DNA from: Mycobacterium lehmannii
Lineage (GTDB): Bacteria > Actinomycetota > Actinomycetes > Mycobacteriales > Mycobacteriaceae
Direction: 5' to 3'
Assembly (NCBI RefSeq): GCF_002245535.1
Contig: NZ_NKCN01000011.1
Location: 1 to 64,000, forward strand
DNA length: 64,000 bases
Shown: one piece after another, positions 41,004-49,440 of the stretch
How positions within the stretch are numbered: the first letter of the stretch is position 1
How the letters are laid out: every line of letters begins with the position of its first letter
Notes under the pieces: model-generated
Told to the model about the DNA's origin: nothing
Database searches by the model: none
The model's input: only the letters and a program-made list of their open reading frames with translations
Made by a program: the position numbers and the translations under genes

Positions 41004-42724
41004 GCAGTGGGCGCGGGTCGGCGGCCGCGGATCAGCGCGCCCGGACGCGCGACGGTGGGAGTGCCGTTCTCGGCGATGATCTCGCCGGACACGACGGTCG
41101 CGACGTATCCCTCGGCGCTCTGGTCCAGGCGCCGGCCGCCGGCGGGAAGGTCATAGGCGATCACCGGTCGGTGTAGGCGCAGCCCGTCGTGGTCGATGAC
41201 GTTGAGGTCGGCCTTGTATCCGACGGCGATCCGGCCGCGGTCGGCCAGGCCGGCAACCCGGGCGGGCACCGACGTCAGTTCGCGCACCGCCTCGGCCACC
41301 GACAGCCGACCCGCGGCGCGGTCCCGTGACCAGTGCGTCAGCATGTACGTGGGAAAGCTTGCGTCGCAGATCATTCCGTAGTGGGCCCCACCGTCGCCGA
41401 GTCCGAGCACCACGTCGTCGCGACGGATCAGGTCCGCGACCGTGTCGAGGGTGCCGTCGCGGAAGTTGGCCAGGGTCACCAGAAGAATGGCGTGACCGTC
41501 GTCGTCGAGCAGCCGGTCGTAGGCCTCCTCGAGCGGGCTGACGCCGCGGGCACGGGCGCGGCTCGCGATGCTCTCGGACCGCGGAGGTTCGTAGTCCGGT
41601 GGGTCGCCGAGCGGGAACATCCATTCGAACGCCTGCGCCGCGAACATCAGCGGATGGCCCTCGCCGACCGGCTGGTCCGACAGGATTCGTTGTCGCACTT
41701 CGGGTTTGCGCATCTCGGCAACGCGTTCGGCCAGCGGCAGTGAGGCCAGTTCCTGATAGCTGGGGTACATCACGAACGGGTTGCCCGACAACTCGAGGCC
41801 GAGCACCAGCCCGATGGGCCGCGGGAAGATCTGCGCGGTGATCTCGCCGCCGTCGATGTTGGCCTTCTCGACCATCGTCAGCGCGTCGAGGAAGAACGGG
41901 TCGCCGGCGTTGCCGATCGCCAAGGTGAACGTCACGGGCAGGCCGACCTCGGCGGCGACCTCTAACACCGTTCGCAGCACGGGCTCGTAGTCGCCGGCCA
42001 CCAGGTCGGGCACGAACTGGATCAGCCCGCCGCCGGCGTCGTCGACTCCGCGGGCGATCGCCTCGATCTCGGCGCGGTCGGCGTCGTAACTGGGGATCGG
42101 TCGCCCGCTCTCGGTTTTGTGCAGCGTGAACCGCGACGACGCGAAGCCCAGCGCGCCGGCCTGTACGGCTTCGGCGGTGAGTTTGCGCATCATCGCCAGG
42201 TCCTCGGCGGTGGCCGGTTCGCGGTCGACACCGCGCTGCCCCATCACGTACACCCGCAGCGGCGAGTGGGGCAGCAACGCGGCCACATCAATGTCCCGGC
42301 GCCGCTCCTCGAGCGCGTCGAGGAACTCCGGGAACGTCTCCCAGTGCCACGGCAACCCGTCGACCATCACCACACCGGGGATGTCCTCGACCCCGGCCAT
42401 CACGTCGACGAGGACGTCGTGGTCCTCCGGCCGGCACGGCGCGAACCCCACCCCGCAGTTGCCCATCACCACGGTGGTCACACCGTGCGCCGACGACGGC
42501 GTCAGGCGGTCCGACCAGATCGCCTGGCCGTCGTAGTGGGTGTGCAGGTCCACGAACCCGGGGGTGACCAGGAGGCCCGTCGCGTCGATCTCCCGCGCGC
42601 CGGGCTCATCGACTCTTCCGACGGCCGCTATGACTCCTGCCGAAACCGCCACGTCACCGACGTAGGGTTGCCCGCCGAGGCCGTCGACGATGGTGCCGCC
42701 TCTGATGACGAGTTCGTATGTCAT
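41000..42724 (-). CDS. N-acyl-D-amino-acid deacylase (D-aminoacylase)
   Basis: A 574-residue amidohydrolase-superfamily enzyme. VIRGGTIVDGLGGQPYVGDV starts it, the zinc-binding HTHYDGQ follows TPGFVDL, and GVTTVVMGNCGVGFAP plus GLGDGGAHY are typical D-aminoacylase motifs. It should hydrolyse N-acyl-D-amino acids. The ATG at 42724 diverges from the VOC gene. Confidence 0.9.
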   Translation of the reverse strand: MTYELVIRGGTIVDGLGGQPYVGDVAVSAGVIAAVGRVDEPGAREIDATGLLVTPGFVDLHTHYDGQAIWSDRLTPSSAHGVTTVVMGNCGVGFAPCRPEDHDVLVDVMAGVEDIPGVVMVDGLPWHWETFPEFLDALEERRRDIDVAALLPHSPLRVYVMGQRGVDREPATAEDLAMMRKLTAEAVQAGALGFASSRFTLHKTESGRPIPSYDADRAEIEAIARGVDDAGGGLIQFVPDLVAGDYEPVLRTVLEVAAEVGLPVTFTLAIGNAGDPFFLDALTMVEKANIDGGEITAQIFPRPIGLVLGLELSGNPFVMYPSYQELASLPLAERVAEMRKPEVRQRILSDQPVGEGHPLMFAAQAFEWMFPLGDPPDYEPPRSESIASRARARGVSPLEEAYDRLLDDDGHAILLVTLANFRDGTLDTVADLIRRDDVVLGLGDGGAHYGMICDASFPTYMLTHWSRDRAAGRLSVAEAVRELTSVPARVAGLADRGRIAVGYKADLNVIDHDGLRLHRPVIAYDLPAGGRRLDQSAEGYVATVVSGEIIAENGTPTVARPGALIRGRRPAPTA

Positions 42725-42746
42725 ACGTCGAATCTACGATGGGCCG

Positions 42747-43136
42747 GTGATCGACCACTTCGGAATCAACTGCGCGGACTTCCAAAGGTCGCAGGCGTTC
42801 TACGACACGGTCCTGGGCGTGCTCGGCTACACCCGCCAACTCGACTATCAGGTCGCCATCGGTTACGGCAGGGACGGTAAGCCCGACTTCTGGATCGCGG
42901 ACATGAACGCCGGCGACGCGGCGGGTCCCAACCGCGAGGTGCACTTCGCGTTCGAGGCCGCCGACACCGATGCCGTGCAGGCGTTCTACGACGCCGCGAT
43001 CCAGGCCGGCGCGGAGTCGCTGCACGCCCCGCGGCTGTGGCCCGAGTACCACCCCGGTTACTACGGCGCCTTCGTGCGCGATCCCGACGGCAACAACATC
43101 GAGGCCGTCTTTCACGGGGCGCGAACACCGGACTGA
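42747..43136 (+). CDS. VOC-family (glyoxalase-like) protein
   Basis: A 129-residue vicinal-oxygen-chelate protein: DHFGINCADFQRSQAFYDTV and, at the end, GYYGAFVRDPDGNNIEAVFH with the metal-binding His and Glu. The start GTG 42747 is close behind the deacylase start on the other strand. It could be a lyase, dioxygenase or resistance protein; nothing specific is visible. Confidence 0.87.
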   Translation: MIDHFGINCADFQRSQAFYDTVLGVLGYTRQLDYQVAIGYGRDGKPDFWIADMNAGDAAGPNREVHFAFEAADTDAVQAFYDAAIQAGAESLHAPRLWPEYHPGYYGAFVRDPDGNNIEAVFHGARTPD

Positions 43137-43153
43137 CGTATACCGTCGAGGCC

Positions 43154-43669
43154 ATGGCTGACTCAGACGTGGCAGTGGTCCGCGAAATTCTGCGCGATGC
43201 GTTCACCCGGCTCAGCGAGCACGTGGAGAACCTCACCGACGGGCTGACCGACGAGACCGCGTTCTTCCGTCCCACGCCAACCGCCAACAGCATCGCGTGG
43301 CTGGTGTGGCACAGCGCCCGTCAGCAGGACGTCCAGCTCGCCGATCTTGCGGGCACCGAGCAGGTCTGGTTGCGCGACGGGTGGGTCGACCGGTTCGGGC
43401 TCGACCTGCCCCGCGAAGACATGGGTTACGGGCACAGCCCCGAGGAGGTGGGCCGCGTCCGCGCCCCTGCGGATCTGCTCGCCGGCTACGCGCACGCCGT
43501 GCACAAGGCGACGCTGGAGTACATCGCGTCGGTCACCGCAGAGGAACTGAGCCGCGTCGTCGACGAGAACTGGGATCCACCGGTGACGGCGAGCGTGCGG
43601 CTGGTGAGCATCATCGACGACGGCGCCCAACACCTCGGCCAGGCGGCCTACATCCGCGGAATCACGTGA
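43154..43669 (+). CDS. DinB-like (DUF664) protein
   Basis: A 171-residue helical-bundle protein. SIAWLVWHSARQQDVQLADL provides a metal-binding His, and a second His sits in GAQHLGQAAYIRGI near the C-terminus, as in the DinB/YfiT family that includes bacillithiol- and mycothiol-dependent S-transferases. ATG 43154 follows the VOC gene by 17 bases; GTGA couples it to the PAP2 gene. Confidence 0.85.
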   Translation: MADSDVAVVREILRDAFTRLSEHVENLTDGLTDETAFFRPTPTANSIAWLVWHSARQQDVQLADLAGTEQVWLRDGWVDRFGLDLPREDMGYGHSPEEVGRVRAPADLLAGYAHAVHKATLEYIASVTAEELSRVVDENWDPPVTASVRLVSIIDDGAQHLGQAAYIRGIT

Positions 43670-44226
43670 CCCGATGGTGGCCGGCGCTCGCGCTGGTGGC
43701 GATGCTGCTGCTCGGCTGCGCGGTCGGCAAATCCTCGACGGCGGTCGACGACTGGTTCCAGGGTTTCGGCGACACCCCGGTGCGGCGCCTGGCCGTGATC
43801 GCGGATGCCCGCGTGCTGCTCACCCTGACTGTCGTGGTGTTGGCCGCCGCGTGCCTGCAACGGCGTTGGTGGCTGGCGCTGATGACGGTCGTCGGGCCAT
43901 TGGCCGGAATCGCGGTCGTCCGGGTGCTCAAACCGATCTTCGACCGCCAGAAGGGAGGCGGGCTCGCCTATCCGAGCGGACATCTCACCGCGACCACCAT
44001 CGTGTGGGGGCTGGCCGTCCTCGTTTCCGGTGCGGCGTGGTGGGTCGTGGTGACCGCGGTTCTCGCCGTGGCGTTGGCGATGCTCGGAGTCGCCGCGACC
44101 TTTCACTACTTCACCGACGTGGTGGGCGGTGTGCTGTTCGGTTCGGCGGTCGTGTGGGCCGCCGCGGTCATCGCCCGACGCGACCGCAGCGGGGACCGCG
44201 ATTCCCCGTCGGCCTCGGCTGGCTAA
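43666..44226 (+). CDS. PAP2-family phosphatase, membrane
   Basis: A 186-residue protein with about five transmembrane helices and the three PAP2 motifs: KPIFDRQ (K-x6-R-P-like), YPSGH, and FHYFTDVVGG. Such enzymes hydrolyse lipid phosphates, for example undecaprenyl pyrophosphate. GTG 43666 overlaps the DinB stop. Confidence 0.88.
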   Translation: MTRWWPALALVAMLLLGCAVGKSSTAVDDWFQGFGDTPVRRLAVIADARVLLTLTVVVLAAACLQRRWWLALMTVVGPLAGIAVVRVLKPIFDRQKGGGLAYPSGHLTATTIVWGLAVLVSGAAWWVVVTAVLAVALAMLGVAATFHYFTDVVGGVLFGSAVVWAAAVIARRDRSGDRDSPSASAG

Positions 44227-44251
44227 CTCGACGCGGTGCAACAATTGGCTG

Positions 44252-44830
44252 ATGGCGTTGTCCGATAGGCCTCTGGGCTTGCGCGAGCGAAAGAAGCTTC
44301 GAACTCGTGCGACTATCCGGCGGGAAGCGTTCCGCCTGATCCAGGAGCGGGGCTACCAGGCCACCACCGTCGAGCAGATCTCCGCTGCCGCCGACATCTC
44401 ACCGCGCACCTTCTCCCGCTACTTCCCGACCAAAGAGGCGGTGCTGATCTCCGACGATCACATCCCGCCGATCATCGACGCGTTCGTCGCCGCGCCCGCC
44501 GACATGTCGGTCATCGACGCCTACCGGCACGCCGTCGAGACCACGTTCAATTCGCTGACCCCCGAGCAGCGCGAAGAGGCCATGATCGGGCAGCGGCTGA
44601 TGTACACCGTGCCCGAGGTGGCCGGCCTGCTCTACGCCGAATATGTCCGGCTGATCGGCCTGATCGAAGACGCGCTGATGCAACGTCCCGGCGCACCGAC
44701 CGACCCCCGCGAGCGACGCGTGCTGGCAGGGGCGATCGTCGGGGTGCTGATCAGCGCCTCGCACGGCACCCCACTGCCCGGCGACCCGATCTCGGACAGC
44801 CTGCAGGTGCTCGACCGGCTCATGAGGTAG
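44252..44830 (+). CDS. TetR-family transcriptional regulator
   Basis: A 192-residue regulator with the TetR helix-turn-helix: TRATIRREAFRLIQERGYQA followed by TTVEQISAAADISPRTFSRY. The C-terminal ligand domain is normal in length. It ends 69 bases before an aldehyde dehydrogenase gene in the same direction. The short space has a perfect 14-base palindrome (44843-44856), a likely operator for this or a related regulator. Confidence 0.88.
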   Translation: MALSDRPLGLRERKKLRTRATIRREAFRLIQERGYQATTVEQISAAADISPRTFSRYFPTKEAVLISDDHIPPIIDAFVAAPADMSVIDAYRHAVETTFNSLTPEQREEAMIGQRLMYTVPEVAGLLYAEYVRLIGLIEDALMQRPGAPTDPRERRVLAGAIVGVLISASHGTPLPGDPISDSLQVLDRLMR

Positions 44831-44842
44831 ACGCCCGCAAAC

Positions 44843-44856
44843 TTGACACGTGTCAA
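44843..44856. promoter_or_regulatory. Perfect palindrome TTGACACGTGTCAA
   Basis: A fully symmetrical 14-base site (TTGACAC/GTGTCAA) in the 69-base gap between the tetR gene and the aldehyde dehydrogenase gene. It has the size of a TetR operator, and its first half (TTGACA) could double as a -35 box. Autoregulation of the regulator plus control of the dehydrogenase is inferred. Confidence 0.6.
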
Positions 44857-44899
44857 CCCTGCTGCGATCTAGATCACATGCGACCGCTAGCATGGGGAC

Positions 44900-46417
44900 A
44901 TGACTGCGACGTCCGACGTTGAGCTGCCCGATACCGGCACCATCCGCAATCCCGCGACCGGAGCCGTCGCGGGCACCGTGCGATGGACCGACCCCGCCGA
45001 CGTGCCGCGCATCGCGGCCGGCCTGCGCCAGGCCCAGCGTCAGTGGGAGGCCCGCGGCGCCAAGGGCCGGGCCAAGGTGCTGGCCCGCTACGCCGTCTGG
45101 CTCGGCGACCACCGCGACGAAATCGAGTCGCTGCTGATCAAGGAGACCGGCAAGTCGGCCGTCGACGCGGCACAGGAGGTGCCGCTGCTGATCATGATCG
45201 CGTCGTACTACGTCAAGACCATGGAGAAGGCGCTGGCGCCCGAGAAGCGTCCTGCGCCGCTGCCGTTCCTGTCGATCAAGAAGATCGAGGTGCACTACCG
45301 GCCCCGTCCCGTCGTCGGCATCATCGCGCCGTGGAACTACCCGGTGGCCAACGCGTTGATGGACGCCATCGGTGCGCTGGCGGCGGGCTGCGCGGTGTTG
45401 CTAAAGCCGTCGGAGCGCACACCGCTGACGGCCGAGCTGCTGCTGCGCGGCTGGCTGGACTCGGGCGCACCGGAGGTGCTGGCGCTGGCCCAGGGCGCCC
45501 GCGAGGTGTCCGAGGCCGTCATCGACAACGCCGACTTCATTCAGTTCACCGGCTCCAGCGCGACGGGTGCGAAGGTCATGGAGCGCGCCGCTCGCCGGCT
45601 CACCCCGGTCAGCCTCGAACTCGGCGGCAAGGACCCGATGATCGTGCTCGAGGACGCCGACATCGACCTCGCCGCGCACGCCGCGGTGTGGGGTGCCTTC
45701 TTCAATGCCGGGCAGACGTGCGTATCGGTGGAGCGGGTCTACGTGCTCGAATCGGTCTACGACAAGTTCGTCGACGCGGTGGTGCGCGACGTCGAAAAGC
45801 TCAAGATGGGCGCAGGCGAGGGCTTCGACTTCGGCTCGCTGATCGACGAGACTCAGGTGGCCGTCACCGCCCGCCACGTCGACGACGCGCTTGCCAAGGG
45901 TGCGCGGGCGCTGACCGGCGGTAAGCGCCCCGAAAGCGAGGGCAACTTCTATCCGCCCACCGTCCTCGTCGACGTCGACCACTCGATGCTCTGCATGACG
46001 GAGGAGACGTTCGGGCCGACACTGCCGATCATGAAGGTCGCCAGCGTGGACGAGGCGATCCGGCTGGCCAACGACAGCCCGTACGGGTTGAGTGCCGCGG
46101 TGTTCTCCAAGGACATCGAGCGGGCCAACGACGTTGCGGTCGAACTGGATTGCGGTGCGGTCAACATCAACGACGTGATCTCGAACCTGATGTGCACGAC
46201 CGCTCCGATGGGCGGCTGGAAGACCTCGGGTCTTGGCGCGCGGTTCGGCGGGGCGGACGGCTTGCGCAAGTACTGCCGCCAGGAAGTGGTGGTCGCGCCG
46301 CGCACCAACGTCGGCGCAGGCGGCAACTACTACAACAACTCGCCCAAGGCGCTGAAGCGGATGAACACGTTGATGACGAAGCTGGCGCTGATCACCCCGA
46401 AGCGGGCCGCCAAGTAG
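44900..46417 (+). CDS. Aldehyde dehydrogenase (succinate-semialdehyde dehydrogenase-like)
   Basis: A 505-residue NAD(P)-dependent enzyme with the family pieces PWNYPVANALM, GSSATGAKVM, ELGGKDPM with the catalytic Glu and NAGQTCVSVERVYV with catalytic Cys. The C-terminal MGGWKTSGLGARFGG fits the GabD2-type group of mycobacteria. It follows a tetR gene with a palindromic site between them, so substrate-inducible expression is plausible. Confidence 0.9.
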   Translation: MTATSDVELPDTGTIRNPATGAVAGTVRWTDPADVPRIAAGLRQAQRQWEARGAKGRAKVLARYAVWLGDHRDEIESLLIKETGKSAVDAAQEVPLLIMIASYYVKTMEKALAPEKRPAPLPFLSIKKIEVHYRPRPVVGIIAPWNYPVANALMDAIGALAAGCAVLLKPSERTPLTAELLLRGWLDSGAPEVLALAQGAREVSEAVIDNADFIQFTGSSATGAKVMERAARRLTPVSLELGGKDPMIVLEDADIDLAAHAAVWGAFFNAGQTCVSVERVYVLESVYDKFVDAVVRDVEKLKMGAGEGFDFGSLIDETQVAVTARHVDDALAKGARALTGGKRPESEGNFYPPTVLVDVDHSMLCMTEETFGPTLPIMKVASVDEAIRLANDSPYGLSAAVFSKDIERANDVAVELDCGAVNINDVISNLMCTTAPMGGWKTSGLGARFGGADGLRKYCRQEVVVAPRTNVGAGGNYYNNSPKALKRMNTLMTKLALITPKRAAK

Positions 46418-46445
46418 CGACGTCCCCGCCACCGCGTCGAGACTA

Positions 46446-46486
46446 CGGTTTCTGAGGCGGTTACTCGCGGTTCGTGTCAGAAACCG
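46446..46486. repeat. Inverted repeat after the aldehyde dehydrogenase gene
   Basis: CGGTTTCTGA (46446-46455) and TCAGAAACCG (46477-46486) form a perfect 10-base stem with a 21-base loop. A partial extra copy GCGGTTTCGGG follows. It could act as a transcription terminator (no T-run) or be a short mycobacterial intergenic repeat. It sits immediately before the membrane protein gene and its AGGAGG. Confidence 0.6.
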
Positions 46487-46509
46487 CGGTTTCGGGTAGG
46501 AGGATGCGC

Positions 46510-47355
46510 GTGCGCGTGGTGGTGACGGTCTTCTTGTGGCTCGTCACGACGGCGCTGCTGGCCGTCGCCGTCCCCACCATGTGGGCGCAGCGCAACGTGG
46601 TCGACGAGGGCGGATACTCCGCGTTGGCCCAGTCGGCAGCCGAGGACCCGCAACTGCAGAAGGCGATGGCGGGGGTGCTTACCACCGAAGTCGCGTCGTA
46701 CATGGGCGACAACGGTTACGACGTCGACAGCACCGTCATCAGCGGGGTGGCCTCGGCCTACACGGCGAACCCGACGTTCCCCGAACAGTTCGCCCTGGCC
46801 AACACCGTCGGTCATCGCTGGATGTTCACCGACGCGGCCCAGCAGGTCGAGGGCACCGACGAATGGATCCTCGACCTCGGCCCGATGCTCGCCGACGAGT
46901 CGTTCCGCAAAACGCTGGGTAACGTCGGCGTCGCCACCCCCAACTCGCTGCCGGTCTCCGTATCGATCACCGATACCTGGCGGCCCGGTCAGCTCGAACG
47001 GGTGTCGACGTGGGGGCCGTGGGTGAGCATCGGCGCGAGCATCCTCACGGTGGTATTCGCCCTGTTGACGCTCACGGCGGCCCGCAGTCGCGGCAGAGCC
47101 CTTGCCGCCCTTGGTGTTTCCGCGCTCATCGTGGGCGCGGCGGGGTGGGCGGGCCTCGAGGTGGCGCGCCGCTCCGTCAATGGCGCGTTGAACCGGCTGT
47201 CGGGGGACCTGCGAGTGGTCGTCGATGTGATGGTGGCGCACGCCGAGGACAACCTGCACCACTGGCTGAACCTCACCCTGGCCGCAGGCGGAGTGCTGGT
47301 GCTGTTCGGCGTGCTCGTGGCGATGCTCGGCGGGTTACGGCGACGCGACGTTTAG
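46510..47355 (+). CDS. Multi-spanning envelope protein, unrecognised
   Basis: A 281-residue protein with an N-terminal helix (TVFLWLVTTALLAVAVPTM), an extracytoplasmic domain of about 150 residues, and three C-terminal helices (AARSRG...LGVSALIVGAA, WLNLTLAAGGVLVLFGVLVA). AGGAGG at 46498-46503 is six bases before GTG 46510, which decides the start; the ATG at 46504 would leave no spacing and a GTG at 46474 lies further off. The fold resembles other mycobacterial envelope proteins without a named family. Confidence 0.7.
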   Translation: MRVVVTVFLWLVTTALLAVAVPTMWAQRNVVDEGGYSALAQSAAEDPQLQKAMAGVLTTEVASYMGDNGYDVDSTVISGVASAYTANPTFPEQFALANTVGHRWMFTDAAQQVEGTDEWILDLGPMLADESFRKTLGNVGVATPNSLPVSVSITDTWRPGQLERVSTWGPWVSIGASILTVVFALLTLTAARSRGRALAALGVSALIVGAAGWAGLEVARRSVNGALNRLSGDLRVVVDVMVAHAEDNLHHWLNLTLAAGGVLVLFGVLVAMLGGLRRRDV

Positions 47356-47384
47356 CCAACCTCGGTATTGCTACCGTGAAACCC

Positions 47385-48392
47385 ATGCCGTTCGTCACCG
47401 ACATCGTGGGCCCCCAGCGGCCCGTCGAGATGTGGCCACCGCTGGTGGCGGGCGCACTGCGGCGGACCAGCACCATCGACACCCATCCCGATGGCGCTGC
47501 GGATTCCGATGTGGACCTGAGGGCGCGTGACGTCGTCGTCCGGCGCGGTGCGGTGGAGGTGCTCGACGAGATCGCCGTGCGCGCCCGTTTGGCCGACCGG
47601 GTCATCGAGACGATCGAGGCGGTCGCGGCGGGCGACGACCGGCTCGGTCGCCTCGTCGGTAAGCGGGTAGGTCCCGGATTCCGCTCCGCGGTAGATGAAC
47701 TGCTACCAACGGACGTCCATGGCTCGACCCTGCTGCACCTGCTGCTCGACGACTGGGTCGGTGCGGCGCTGGTCTCCGGTTACGCACTGCAGTACGCGAC
47801 GATCGTCGCGGGTACTGAGGAGAAGTTGCCGCCCGGCACCGCCGATCGCATGGCCGGTATCTGCGCGGGTTTCGCACCTGAGGCGTCGCTCGTGGGATAC
47901 GCGCGACGCCTCGGCACCATCCCCTCGGTGCACGGACCGCAGGCCCCGCCGATCGACATCGACGGTGTGCACGCCGTCGAAACCCTTGGTGCACACGGCA
48001 TGCGGCGATTACGGCGACTCGACCTGCACCCGCCGGAACAGGGTGTGGCACGCTACTCGGCCCGCTTTGATGCGCACTTCCGTGACTCCCATGTCGACGG
48101 CGACGGGGTCGAGACGATCGTGCACGAGTACACGCTCGCCGGCGCGGTCGACGTCGCGACGCGGACGATCACCGCGATCAGCGCGGACGTGCGTGTGCTG
48201 CCGTGGCAGGAATGCCCGGGCGCCATCGGCAGTGCGCAACGTGTGCAGGGGATGAGGCTCGCCGAGCTTCGCGACCGCGTCCGGCGAGAGTTCGTCGGCA
48301 CCAGCACGTGCACGCATCTCAACGACACCCTGCGTGCGATCGCCGATCTCGACGCGCTCTTCGAGCTGCGTTCAGGGCTCGATGACGTGTGA
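47385..48392 (+). CDS. DUF2889 family protein
   Basis: A 335-residue cytoplasmic protein. TSTCTHLNDTLRAIADL near the C-terminus is the DUF2889 signature, and the N-terminus (VTDIVGPQRPVEMWPPLVAG) is typical of actinobacterial members. It is often found near lipid or steroid metabolism genes; here the converging enoyl-CoA hydratase overlaps its end by 21 bases. The role is unknown. A GTG at 47376 could be the start. Confidence 0.75.
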   Translation: MPFVTDIVGPQRPVEMWPPLVAGALRRTSTIDTHPDGAADSDVDLRARDVVVRRGAVEVLDEIAVRARLADRVIETIEAVAAGDDRLGRLVGKRVGPGFRSAVDELLPTDVHGSTLLHLLLDDWVGAALVSGYALQYATIVAGTEEKLPPGTADRMAGICAGFAPEASLVGYARRLGTIPSVHGPQAPPIDIDGVHAVETLGAHGMRRLRRLDLHPPEQGVARYSARFDAHFRDSHVDGDGVETIVHEYTLAGAVDVATRTITAISADVRVLPWQECPGAIGSAQRVQGMRLAELRDRVRREFVGTSTCTHLNDTLRAIADLDALFELRSGLDDV

Positions 48393-49286
48393 CGGGTCGG
48401 GGCGCTTCTCCGGCGGCGCCTGGCTGTAGTCGCCCCATGGACCGTCGCGCTGCTCGACGGCGGCCCGAACCCCCTGCGCGGCAGCGGTTTCGATGAAGGA
48501 CAGCGCATCGGGGGTGTTGCGCATCAGCCCGTCGAGGATGCCGCCGAGGGTTTGGGTGGAGGCCAGGCCCATGTTCTCGTAAGCCTGGTTGACGATCAGC
48601 TTCTGCGCCTGAAGCTGCGACAGCGGGATCGCGGCCAGCCTGCCTGCGACCTCTTTGACGCGGGCCTCGAGGTTCTCAAACGGCACCGACTCGTTGATGA
48701 GTTCGACTGCGGCGGCTTCCTTTCCGGTCAGCGGCTCGCCGGTCAACGAGTGCCACTTCACCTTCGCCAGGCTCAGCCGGTACAGCCACATGCCGGTGAG
48801 GTAGGCACCCCACATGCGGGCGTAAGGAGTGCCGATCACCGCGTCGTCGCTGGCAATCACGATGTCGGCGCACAGCGCGTAGTCGCTCGCGCCGCCCACA
48901 CACCAGCCGTGCACCTGGGCGATCACCGGCTTGGACGCCCGCCAGATCGCCATGAACTTCTGCGTGGGACCGGTTTCGCGCGCGCTGACCATGGCGAAGT
49001 CCTTGCCGGGGTCCCAACGGCCGTCGGTGTTCATCGCATCGCCCCAGTGTGCAAAACCACCGCCGAAGTCGTAGCCGCCGGAGAACGCGCGGCCGGCGCC
49101 ACGCAGCACGATCACCTTGACGGCGGGATCACGCTCGGCCGCACCGATGGCCTTCTCGATCTCGTCGGGCATCGGCGGGACGATGGTGTTGAGGTGGTCG
49201 GGACGGTTGAGGGTGATGGTGGCGATGGGTGGCTCGGCGGCATAGAGCAAGGTCTCGAACTGCGGCCCGGATTCTGGCGGCGTCAT
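48372..49286 (-). CDS. Enoyl-CoA hydratase/isomerase-family protein (crotonase fold)
   Basis: A 304-residue crotonase: LNRPDHLNTIVPPMPDEIEK, VLRGAGRAFSGGYDFGGG with the oxyanion-hole turn, and KPVIAQVHGWCVGGASDYALCADI. The common catalytic Glu pair of true hydratases is not obvious (the second loop reads ARMWGAY), so a different crotonase activity is possible. It is oriented toward the DUF2889 gene and diverges from efeO. Confidence 0.87.
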   Translation of the reverse strand: MTPPESGPQFETLLYAAEPPIATITLNRPDHLNTIVPPMPDEIEKAIGAAERDPAVKVIVLRGAGRAFSGGYDFGGGFAHWGDAMNTDGRWDPGKDFAMVSARETGPTQKFMAIWRASKPVIAQVHGWCVGGASDYALCADIVIASDDAVIGTPYARMWGAYLTGMWLYRLSLAKVKWHSLTGEPLTGKEAAAVELINESVPFENLEARVKEVAGRLAAIPLSQLQAQKLIVNQAYENMGLASTQTLGGILDGLMRNTPDALSFIETAAAQGVRAAVEQRDGPWGDYSQAPPEKRPDPSHVIEP

Positions 49287-49373
49287 GGCCCAAGTTTGGC
49301 AGAGAAGGCGCCGGCGCCGATTCTCGCGCCGAGCCGGTTCGCGCTTGATGGTGCACCCGCTCGCAACGCCGAT

Positions 49374-49392
49374 TTAGGCTTGCCTCGCCTCT
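49374..49392. promoter_or_regulatory. Possible IdeR (iron box) site before efeO
   Basis: The 19 bases TTAGGCTTGCCTCGCCTCT match 12 of 19 positions of the mycobacterial IdeR consensus TTAGGTTAGGCTAACCTAA, with the best match in the left half. It lies 49 bases before the efeO start, next to a possible -10 TATGTT at 49409. It would couple efeOB to iron starvation. The match is imperfect. Confidence 0.4.
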
Positions 49393-49440
49393 GACCAGCC
49401 AGAAGTGCTATGTTCAGCCTCTCCTAACTTCGAGGTGCTA

